DNA from: Chloroflexota bacterium
Lineage (GTDB): Bacteria > Chloroflexota > Anaerolineae > UBA4142
NCBI GenBank assembly: GCA_016200825.1
Contig: JACQEA010000090.1
Span: 1-9,669, forward strand
Direction of reading: 5' to 3'
Length of the DNA stretch: 9,669 bases
Positions 1-5,068 of the stretch are shown piece by piece. Positions within the stretch are counted from its first letter, which is position 1; every line of letters begins with the position of its first letter. Under the pieces are notes generated by a model. The model did not search any database, was not told the DNA's origin, and saw nothing but the letters and a program-made list of their open reading frames with translations. Made by a program: the position numbers and the translations under genes.

Positions 1-755
1 GCCGCCGCGCCATCGCTCCACGGCGGCGCGTTGCCCGCCGTCACCGTTCCATTTTCCTCAAACGCGGGCTTGAGTTTCGCGAGCGCGTCGAGTGAAGTGT
101 CCGCGCGCGGCGTTTCGTCCGTGTCGAAAATTTTTCCGTCGCGCAAAGGCACAGGCGCGATTTCATTTTTGAATTTGCAATTGCGAATCGCCGCGAGCGC
201 TTTTTGGTGCGACGCAAACGCGAATTCATCTTGCATCGCGCGCGTGATACCGCATTCGCGCGCGATAAATTCCGCCGCGCTCCCCATATGCCAATCTTCC
301 ATCGCGCACCACAAGCCATCATGAATCGCCGCGTCCACAATTTTGTGATCGCCCGCGCGCAAACCAAAACGCGCGTCCAGCATCAGAAACGGCGCACGAT
401 TCATATTTTCCATTCCGCCCGCGACCAAAACTTCCGCGTCGCCCGCGCGAAGGATGGACGACGCGAGCATCGCGGCTTTCATGCCGCTCCCGCACACTTT
501 GCCAATCTGCGTCGCGGAAATTTCAGCGCGCAATCCCGCGCGCAACGCGGCGTGCCGCGCGGGCGCTTGACCTAATCCCGCGCCAATGACGTTGCCTAAA
601 AAAACTTCCTCAACGCGCGCCGCGTCGATCCGCGCGCGCGCGACGGCCTCGCGCACAACAATCGCGCCGAGTTCCGTCGCGGGAATTTGCGCGAGCGCGC
701 CTTGAAATTTTCCAATTGGTGTGCGCGCGCCGCTGACAATAAAAACGTCTCGCAT
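1..755 (-). CDS. Acetyl-CoA acetyltransferase (thiolase), C-terminus outside window
   Basis: Thiolases catalyse the reversible condensation or thiolytic cleavage of (aceto)acetyl-CoA in the cytoplasm. The 251 readable residues begin MRDVFIVSGARTPIGKFQGA, the canonical thiolase N-terminus. The acylated nucleophile is Cys88 in KVCGSGMKAAMLASS, followed by the conserved AGGMENMNRAPF segment and the HMGSAAEFIAREC region. The last residues, VTAGNAPPWSDGAA, correspond to the usual TAGNASGINDGAA motif. The catalytic His and second Cys lie beyond the window. The family is about 390-400 residues, so roughly the N-terminal two thirds is seen. The ATG at 753-755 is preceded by AGAGG (763-767 on the complement) at 7-nt spacing, which fixes the start. 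Substrate chain length cannot be told from this part, so a specific symbol is withheld. The gene is transcribed away from the MFS gene, with a repeat array in between. Confidence 0.95.
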   Translation of the reverse strand, partial: MRDVFIVSGARTPIGKFQGALAQIPATELGAIVVREAVARARIDAARVEEVFLGNVIGAGLGQAPARHAALRAGLRAEISATQIGKVCGSGMKAAMLASSILRAGDAEVLVAGGMENMNRAPFLMLDARFGLRAGDHKIVDAAIHDGLWCAMEDWHMGSAAEFIARECGITRAMQDEFAFASHQKALAAIRNCKFKNEIAPVPLRDGKIFDTDETPRADTSLDALAKLKPAFEENGTVTAGNAPPWSDGAA

Positions 756-787
756 CTGCAATCCTCTTTCTTCTCCCCTCGCAAATC

Positions 788-793
788 ATTTTA
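788..793 (-). promoter_or_regulatory. Possible -10 box for the thiolase gene
   Basis: On the minus strand TAAAAT is preceded by TGG, giving an extended -10-like TGGTAAAAT about 33 nt upstream of the thiolase start. No convincing -35 is visible, because the upstream bases already belong to the period-7 array. This is a weak call. Confidence 0.3.
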
Positions 794-805
794 CCAGAAA
801 AAAAA

Positions 806-903
806 GCGAATGGCGAATAGCCAATAGCGAATAACAAATTGCAGATTGAAGATCAAATATGTTCAATTGCAATTCGCCATCTGCAATCTGCCATCAGCTC
901 TCA
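806..903. repeat. Degenerate period-7 tandem array between thiolase and MFS genes
   Basis: The 98 bases divide exactly into fourteen heptamers, beginning with units such as GCGAATG, GCGAATA and GCCAATA and ending with GCCATCT, GCAATCT and GCCATCA. The second half is partly the reverse complement of the first: ATGGCGAAT (810-818) matches ATTCGCCAT (872-880), and GCAGATTG (841-848) matches CAATCTGC (884-891). The region can therefore also fold as a long imperfect hairpin. It ends one base before the MFS stop codon (905-907). Short degenerate heptameric repeats are known in cyanobacteria (STRR sequences). Any role here, for example as a terminator or spacer, is inference. Confidence 0.75.
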
Positions 904-904
904 A

Positions 905-2164
905 CTATCCCCGCATCACCATCGCCGCGCCGATAAAACGCAACGCCGCGCCAATCAATAACAAAATCGGCACGCTGATAAATCCCGTGAGCGACGACGA
1001 AAACATTGGCGCGAGAAACGCGGCAATGTTGACGAGCGTATTGAATGCCACGATAAAACTCGCGCGATTTTTTTCGGGCGTTACTTCGAGCAACCCGTTA
1101 AACAGCGCGATCGAAATGCCTGGGCTCATCGCGCCGCCCCAAAACGCAACGAGCAACAACCATTCGAGCGATGGCGCGAGAACGGTAAACAGCGGATAAC
1201 CCGCGATTGCCATGCCGCTCAACGCAATCGTCGCGCGATTGCCGAGCCGCGCGCTCCAGCGTCCCCAGATTGGAAAAAAGAAAATTGTCGTCGCGCTTTG
1301 TACCGTCGTGATCAATCCCACCCAACCTTCAGTGGCGTGCAACGTGCGCACCCAATAAATTGAATAAAGCGGAATCGAAAAAAATAGCGCGAGATGAATT
1401 ACAATTGCCGCGAGCGTGAATTGAATGTACGATGGATGCGCGCGCAACATCGCGATAAATCCGCGCGCGCCGCGCGATTCTTGTGCGGGCGCTTCAGGCG
1501 CGTCCGATTTCGCGGCAAAGCGAATGCGCGCGAGATAATAAATGCTGAGCATTGAAGCGAGAAACGCAATTGCAAATAGAAATTGATAATTCGTGGGAAA
1601 CGTGACGAGGTCGAGAAAGTGTCCGCCGATCAACGCGGTCGCGGTGGTGGCAATGCCGAGCAGAACATTGCGCAGGCTCACGACGCGCGGACGATCTGCC
1701 GGTTGCACCGCGCGCGCGAACATCGTTGTGAACGCGACGTTCGCGATCGCCGAAGCAACACTCGCGAGTCCGAACACGATGATCACAACATCCGCGCGAT
1801 TGCCCGCAAAGAAAAACGGCGCGAAACCAATCGCCAGAAATCCAACGCGATGCAACGCGCCCGCGCGCAGCAAAACCGACAGCGGTTTTTTTTCGCGTTC
1901 GACTAAACGGCTGCCGGGAATGGACGCGAAGATCGCGGCGAGCGCGGGCAACGCGGCGAGCAATCCGACATGCGTGTCACTCCCGCCCAGACGAATGGTA
2001 AACACGGAGAGAAACGATTGCCACACCGCGAACAGAACGCCGAACCAAAAAATATCGCCGTACAAATTCCACGCGTTCTGCGCGTCTAACGACGCGCGCG
2101 GCGCGAAAACATTTCGCACGCGCGAGGTCAAGCGCGCGGGTATGGTGGGGGTGATGTTGTCCAT
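905..2164 (-). CDS. MFS transporter, 12 transmembrane helices
   Basis: This 419-residue inner-membrane protein is a major facilitator superfamily permease, presumably a proton-coupled exporter or uptake carrier of unknown substrate. About twelve hydrophobic segments can be traced. TM1 is near residues 34-54, and the cytoplasmic loop after TM2 carries GSRLVEREKKPLSVL, which resembles the MFS G-x-x-x-D/R-x-x-G-R-R/K signature. A longer charged loop after TM6 (around SDAPEAPAQESRGARG) separates the two six-helix halves. TM10 contains FWGGAMSPGISIALFNGLLEV, a typical gating-type segment. The ATG at 2162-2164 lacks a Shine-Dalgarno sequence; an 11-bp GTAGGGGC hairpin ends 9 nt upstream of it. The HIT gene stops 40 nt upstream on the same strand, so read-through transcription is likely. 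Length is normal for the family. The substrate cannot be predicted. Confidence 0.9.
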   Translation of the reverse strand: MDNITPTIPARLTSRVRNVFAPRASLDAQNAWNLYGDIFWFGVLFAVWQSFLSVFTIRLGGSDTHVGLLAALPALAAIFASIPGSRLVEREKKPLSVLLRAGALHRVGFLAIGFAPFFFAGNRADVVIIVFGLASVASAIANVAFTTMFARAVQPADRPRVVSLRNVLLGIATTATALIGGHFLDLVTFPTNYQFLFAIAFLASMLSIYYLARIRFAAKSDAPEAPAQESRGARGFIAMLRAHPSYIQFTLAAIVIHLALFFSIPLYSIYWVRTLHATEGWVGLITTVQSATTIFFFPIWGRWSARLGNRATIALSGMAIAGYPLFTVLAPSLEWLLLVAFWGGAMSPGISIALFNGLLEVTPEKNRASFIVAFNTLVNIAAFLAPMFSSSLTGFISVPILLLIGAALRFIGAAMVMRG

Positions 2165-2173
2165 TTACACGTT

Positions 2174-2198
2174 GTAGGGGCGACTATGTCGCCCCTAC
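2174..2198. repeat. Perfect GTAGGGGCGAC hairpin between HIT and MFS genes
   Basis: GTAGGGGCGAC (2174-2184) and its exact reverse complement GTCGCCCCTAC (2188-2198) are separated by TAT, giving an 11-bp stem with a 3-nt loop. There is no T tract on either side, so it is not a classic intrinsic terminator. The first ten bases equal the tip of the two 104-bp elements at 2721 and 4801. It may be a collapsed or minimal member of the same repeat family. Confidence 0.85.
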
Positions 2199-2204
2199 GG
2201 AAAT

Positions 2205-2708
2205 TCATTTCAATTCATTCAACAACGCGTCGCGCAATTTATCGTACGTCTCCGGTAATAATTCAGGAATCAGCCGCGTGTCCGCAAGCACCGGCATAAA
2301 ATTCGTGTCGCCGTTCCAGCGCGGCACGATATGAAAATGCACATGATCTTCTACGCCCGCGCCTGCGACGCGCCCCAAATTCGCGCCGATGTTAAATCCG
2401 TGCGGATTCATATTTTGGCGAAGCAAACGAATTCCTAATCCGATCAACTGCATCATCTCTTGCAGCGTTTCTGCGTCGAGCAATTCCAATTCCGCGCGAT
2501 GTTCGTACGGCGCAACCAGCAGATGCCCGTTGGTGTACGGAAACAAATTTAGCGCGATCAACGCGCGCGTCCCGCGATGCAAAAGTAAATTGTCGCGATC
2601 CTGTTCGCGCGGCGCGCGAATTTTTTCGCAAAAAATACAGCCGCCCGTTTCCGCACCCTTGGGGGCTTTGAGATATTTTATTCGCCACGGAGTCCAGAGA
2701 CGTTTCAT
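2205..2708 (-). CDS. HIT-family protein, Ap4A phosphorylase/hydrolase-like
   Basis: The protein has 167 residues and belongs to the histidine triad superfamily, whose members transfer or hydrolyse nucleotidyl groups through a histidine-AMP intermediate. The triad HVHFHIVPRW is at 122-131, with His124 as the expected nucleophile. Upstream are the conserved NLFPYTNGHLLVAPYEH (54-70) and NIGANLGRVAGAGVEDH (107-123). A CIFC pair (24-27) suggests a structural metal site. The GRVAGAGVE-HVHFH-VPRWNGDTNFMPV arrangement resembles the Ap4A phosphorylase branch typified by mycobacterial Rv2613c, and that is the best guess for function. I chose the ATG at 2706-2708 because MKRLWTPWR is the usual N-terminus. 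An in-frame upstream ATG at 2742-2744 would read through the repeat element at 2721-2824. No Shine-Dalgarno is visible. The gene follows the dehydrogenase on the same strand. Confidence 0.92.
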   Translation of the reverse strand: MKRLWTPWRIKYLKAPKGAETGGCIFCEKIRAPREQDRDNLLLHRGTRALIALNLFPYTNGHLLVAPYEHRAELELLDAETLQEMMQLIGLGIRLLRQNMNPHGFNIGANLGRVAGAGVEDHVHFHIVPRWNGDTNFMPVLADTRLIPELLPETYDKLRDALLNELK

Positions 2709-2720
2709 GTTTTGTTTTTT

Positions 2721-2824
2721 GTAGGGGCGCGGCATTCGCCACAAAAAATTTTTGAATATCTAGACTTGCTCATTCCGACCTTGCCAAAATTGAAATCACG
2801 ATCAGGCGAATGCCTCGCCCTTAC
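2721..2824. mobile_element. 104-bp MITE-like inverted-repeat element, copy A
   Basis: The left arm GTAGGGGCGCGGCATTCGCC (2721-2740) and the reverse complement of the right arm (2805-2824), GTAAGGGCGAGGCATTCGCC, match at 18 of 20 positions and enclose 64 bp of AT-rich DNA. A second copy of exactly the same total length lies at 4801-4904, and both interiors contain AAATTGAAATC in the same orientation. There is no coding capacity, so this looks like a non-autonomous or REP-like element; movement by a transposase acting in trans is inference. The right arm overlaps the last bases of the dehydrogenase gene and provides its TAA stop. The left arm ends 12 nt before the HIT start codon. Confidence 0.8.
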
Positions 2825-3813
2825 GTGCGGATGCCGCGTTCGTACACCTCCGGATTCACGCACGTCGGCAATTTTTCGCCGCGCAAACCCGCGATCAGAT
2901 TCGCCGCCGCCATCGTCGCCATTTTCGCGCGCGTGGCAATTGATGCGCTCGCAATGTGCGGAACGATAATACAGTTCGGCAATTGCAATAACGGATTGTC
3001 TAAATTGATCGGTTCGGGTTCAGTCACATCGAGCGCCGCGCCATAAATTTGTCCTGATTTCAACGCATCGTACAGCGCGGCGTGATCCACCATCGGGCCG
3101 CGCGACGCGTTGACGAGAATCGCGCTGCGTTTCATTTTTGCGAACGCGTCGGCGTTCATCAGGTGACGCGTTTTTTCGTTGAGGTCGGTGTGTACCGTGA
3201 CGAAATCGGATTCGCGCAAGAGCGTGTCCATCTCGACGTATTGCACGCCCATAGATTGTTCCAAATCGGTGCGACGATAGACATCGTAATACAACACGCG
3301 CATGTTGAATCCGCGCGCGCGGTTTGCCATGCCTTGACCGATGCGCCCGAAACCGATGATGCCCAGCGTCGCGCCCCACACATCCGGTCCGGTCAACAAC
3401 AACGGTCCCCACGTTTTCCATTTCTTGGCGCGCACAAAATCAATGCCTTCAGGAATTCGGCGCGCCGCGCTCATCAATAACGCGAACGCGAAATCCGCGG
3501 TCGTGTCCGTGAGAACGCCGGGCGTGTTGCCAATCGGAATGCCGCGCGCGGTCGCGGCAGGCACATCAATATTGTCATAGCCAACCGCCATCTGCGAAAT
3601 AACTTTTAATCGCGGATTCGCGTCCATCAATTCGCCGTCAATCTTATCGGTAAGCAAAGAAACGAGTCCATCACTTTGCTTGACCTTACTCAATAATACA
3701 TCGCGCGGCGGCGGCAATTCATCTTGCCACACTTCCGTTTCCGCAATTGCGCGCAGCATGCCAAGTCCTTCATCAGGAATAATGCGCGAGACAAATACTT
3801 TGGGTTTAGGCAT
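2821..3813 (-). CDS. D-2-hydroxyacid dehydrogenase (glyoxylate/hydroxypyruvate reductase-like)
   Basis: This 330-residue cytoplasmic enzyme should reduce glyoxylate or hydroxypyruvate (or oxidise the matching D-2-hydroxyacid) with NAD(P)H. The catalytic domain opens with MPKPKVFVSRIIPDEG and continues to the conserved QMAVGYDNIDV (75-85) and NTPGVLTDTTADFAFALL (96-113). The Rossmann domain starts at LGIIGFGRIGQGM (150-162), and Asp177 at the end of the second strand suggests a preference for NAD over NADP. The catalytic residues are Arg238 in LVNASRGPMVD, Glu267 in LDVTEPEP and His286 in PHIASAS. Domain order and length match GyaR-type enzymes. The start ATG (3811-3813) has GGAG about 6 nt upstream. 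The stop TAA comes from the arm of repeat copy A. Substrate choice among glyoxylate, hydroxypyruvate and related acids is not settled by sequence alone. Confidence 0.93.
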   Translation of the reverse strand: MPKPKVFVSRIIPDEGLGMLRAIAETEVWQDELPPPRDVLLSKVKQSDGLVSLLTDKIDGELMDANPRLKVISQMAVGYDNIDVPAATARGIPIGNTPGVLTDTTADFAFALLMSAARRIPEGIDFVRAKKWKTWGPLLLTGPDVWGATLGIIGFGRIGQGMANRARGFNMRVLYYDVYRRTDLEQSMGVQYVEMDTLLRESDFVTVHTDLNEKTRHLMNADAFAKMKRSAILVNASRGPMVDHAALYDALKSGQIYGAALDVTEPEPINLDNPLLQLPNCIIVPHIASASIATRAKMATMAAANLIAGLRGEKLPTCVNPEVYERGIRT

Positions 3814-3823
3814 TCAATTCTCC

Positions 3824-3858
3824 GGAAAATAGAAATTGGAAATTGGAAGTTGGAAGAG
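3824..3858. repeat. Period-7 array (GGAAATT-type) in the dehydrogenase leader
   Basis: Five consecutive heptamers (GGAAAAT, AGAAATT, GGAAATT, GGAAGTT, GGAAGAG) fill the first bases upstream of the dehydrogenase. Read on the minus strand they form a pyrimidine-rich leader that ends just before the GGAG ribosome-binding site. The sequence differs from the array at 806-903 but the period is the same. Confidence 0.7.
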
Positions 3859-3905
3859 AGTGTAGCATTGGTACGAGAGCGAGTCAAGAGAGTGGTTGCG
3901 ATTTT

Positions 3906-4001
3906 GTCATTGCGAGCACATTCGCTTCGCTCAGTGTAATCTCCGCGAAGCAATCCAACGTGACAAGGAGATTGCTTCGCCGCTCTGCGGCTCGCAATGA
4001 C
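3906..4001. repeat. 96-bp palindromic GTCATTGCGAG repeat
   Basis: The element is bounded by perfect 11-bp inverted ends, GTCATTGCGAG (3906-3916) and CTCGCAATGAC (3991-4001). Inside, GCGAAGCAATC (3945-3955) and GATTGCTTCGC (3970-3980) form a second 11-bp stem around a 14-nt loop. Repeats with these ends (GTCATTGCGAG...GCAATCTC...CTCGCAATGAC) are a familiar dispersed extragenic palindrome in many bacterial phyla. It fills most of the gap between the divergent dehydrogenase and birA genes and ends 12 bp before the birA -10 box. Confidence 0.85.
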
Positions 4002-4010
4002 ATGCAATTA

Positions 4011-4019
4011 TGCTATAAT
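4011..4019 (+). promoter_or_regulatory. Extended -10 promoter of birA, predicted leaderless
   Basis: TGCTATAAT is a perfect extended -10 (TGn plus consensus TATAAT at 4014-4019). The birA ATG begins 9 nt after the last base of the box, so transcription should start within about two bases of the start codon. The expected -35 position falls in the right arm of the palindromic repeat (around 3991-3996, CTCGCA) and does not match consensus; the TGn extension may compensate. Confidence 0.75.
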
Positions 4020-4027
4020 CTCGCGCG

Positions 4028-4804
4028 ATGGATGACACGCTCTCCGCCGAACTCATCGCGCGCGATCTAAACACACGCGTCGTCGGTCGCCGCGTAGAAT
4101 ATTTGGAACGCGTTGGTTCAACGAACGATGTTGCCGCGCAATTTGCCGACGCGGGTGACGCAGAAGGTTTGGTTGTGATTGCGGATGAGCAAACGCAAGG
4201 CCGCGGCCGAATGAAACGCGCGTGGCTCGCGCCCGCGCACTCTTCGCTTCTGCTGTCCATATTATTTCGTCCGCGCGCGCGGCACGCGCAAATCGCCATG
4301 GCAGTCGCGCTGGGCGCGAGCAAAGGCATCACCAAAGAAATCAAACGCGCGGTGCAATTGAAATGGCCCAACGATTTATTGTTGAATGGAAAAAAATGCG
4401 CGGGCATTTTGACCGAAGCCAAAACGATCGGCGATAAGATCGAGTACGTGATTGCCGGTGTGGGCGTGAATGTTAATTTCCACGCGGCGGATCTTCCTGA
4501 TATTCCGCGCGCGGCGACGACTTTGTCCGACGAACTCGACGCGTTCATTCCGCGCGTGCAACTCGCGCAATCCATTCTGCGCGGGATTGATGATTATTAC
4601 GCGCGTTTTTCTGGCGGCACCGATTTGGATTCGGAATGGAAAGCGCGGCTCGCGACTATCGGTCAGCGCGTGCGCGCGCAGATTGAATCGCGTATCGAGG
4701 AAGGCATCGCGGAAAATGTTGATCGCGAGGGCGCGTTGTTGTTGCGGCGCGCGGACGGAACGATCGCGAAATTAATCGCGGGTGATGTGACGTTGATCGC
4801 GTAG
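4028..4804 (+). CDS. birA: Biotin--[acetyl-CoA-carboxylase] ligase, no HTH domain
   Basis: The 258-residue enzyme activates biotin as biotinyl-AMP and transfers it to the lysine of biotin carboxyl carrier domains, for example in acyl-CoA carboxylases. The catalytic core carries VGSTND (29-34), the biotin/adenylate loop EQTQGRGRMKRAW (54-66), KWPNDLLLNGKKCAGILTE (112-130) and GVGVNVN (144-150). The C-terminal SH3-like domain ends in RADGTIAKLIAGDVTLIA. Only about 20 residues precede the core, so the winged-helix repressor domain of E. coli BirA is absent. It is a class I, purely enzymatic ligase that cannot act as the biotin-operon repressor. There is no Shine-Dalgarno; the start sits right after a strong -10 box. 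The TAG stop (4802-4804) lies within the arm of repeat copy B, so the final residues may have been altered by insertion. Length is still normal for the class. Confidence 0.95.
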   Translation: MDDTLSAELIARDLNTRVVGRRVEYLERVGSTNDVAAQFADAGDAEGLVVIADEQTQGRGRMKRAWLAPAHSSLLLSILFRPRARHAQIAMAVALGASKGITKEIKRAVQLKWPNDLLLNGKKCAGILTEAKTIGDKIEYVIAGVGVNVNFHAADLPDIPRAATTLSDELDAFIPRVQLAQSILRGIDDYYARFSGGTDLDSEWKARLATIGQRVRAQIESRIEEGIAENVDREGALLLRRADGTIAKLIAGDVTLIA

Positions 4805-4904
4805 GGGCGAGGCATTCGTCTCATCTTGGATCTCGAAGAATTTGGTCGGACGATTCCAATCAAATTGAAATCGGAAATTTTTCTGACGAATGCCTCGCCC
4901 ATAC
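4801..4904. mobile_element. 104-bp MITE-like inverted-repeat element, copy B
   Basis: The left arm GTAGGGGCGAGGCATTCGTC (4801-4820) and the reverse complement of the right arm (4885-4904), GTATGGGCGAGGCATTCGTC, match at 19 of 20 positions and enclose 64 bp, exactly as in copy A at 2721-2824. At arm position 19 copy A has C in both arms and copy B has T in both, so pairing is kept by covariation. The left arm gives birA its TAG stop. The right arm ends 5 bp before the GGAGG of the next small gene. The interior shares AAATTGAAATC with copy A but is otherwise diverged. Confidence 0.8.
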
Positions 4905-4918
4905 AAAACGGAGGAAAA

Positions 4919-5029
4919 ATGAAATTAACTTTTCGACACTGGTTTCTAATTTCGTTGATGATTCTCATCAACGTGATTTTGTTTGGCTGCCTTTTGCTCG
5001 CGGTGACTGGTAAAATTTCCGTTGGGTGA
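4919..5029 (+). CDS. Small single-helix membrane protein, 36 residues, unknown function
   Basis: A 36-codon gene begins MKLTFRHWFLISLMILINVI and ends TGKISVG before TGA at 5027-5029. It has a short basic N-terminus (Lys2, Arg6, His7), one strongly hydrophobic helix covering about residues 8-30 with a Cys at 24, and a short polar tail. This is the layout of a bitopic small protein with its N-terminus inside. The start is supported by a consensus GGAGG (4910-4914) spaced 4 nt from the ATG, the best ribosome-binding site in the window. An upstream TTG (4826) in the same frame would translate the repeat element and is not believed. The gene lies downstream of birA, separated by repeat copy B, and converges on the acylase. 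I do not recognise a family. Confidence rests on the RBS and the hydrophobic pattern. Confidence 0.6.
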   Translation: MKLTFRHWFLISLMILINVILFGCLLLAVTGKISVG

Positions 5030-5058
5030 AAATAAAAGGGCAGGTATGAAACCTGCCC
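5030..5058 (-). terminator. Intrinsic terminator of the acylase gene, GTAGGGGC-type hairpin
   Basis: On the minus strand GGGCAGGT, a 5-nt loop (TTCAT) and ACCTGCCC are followed by TTTTATTTT, a classic stem plus U tract, beginning 10 nt after the acylase stop. The hairpin starts with GTAGGGGC, the same tip as the other repeat elements here, so a repeat may have been adopted as a terminator. It also lies just beyond the end of the convergent small gene; on that strand it lacks a good U tract. Confidence 0.75.
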
Positions 5059-5068
5059 CTACGAAATA

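Noticed and set aside
806..903. CRISPR array
   Set aside because: The units are 7 bp, degenerate and contiguous, with no spacers and no cas genes.
1593..2177. 194-residue open frame antisense to the MFS gene, and similar long frames antisense to the dehydrogenase, acylase and thiolase
   Set aside because: They are Arg/Ala-rich shadows produced by GCG/CGC-heavy codons, with no domains or ribosome-binding sites.
2709..2744. N-terminal extension of the HIT protein (12 extra residues from an upstream ATG)
   Set aside because: The extension is encoded by the arm of repeat copy A, whereas MKRLWTPWR is the typical family N-terminus.
4826..4918. Longer version of the small membrane protein starting at TTG
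   Set aside because: It translates the interior and right arm of repeat copy B, while the ATG at 4919 has a consensus GGAGG.
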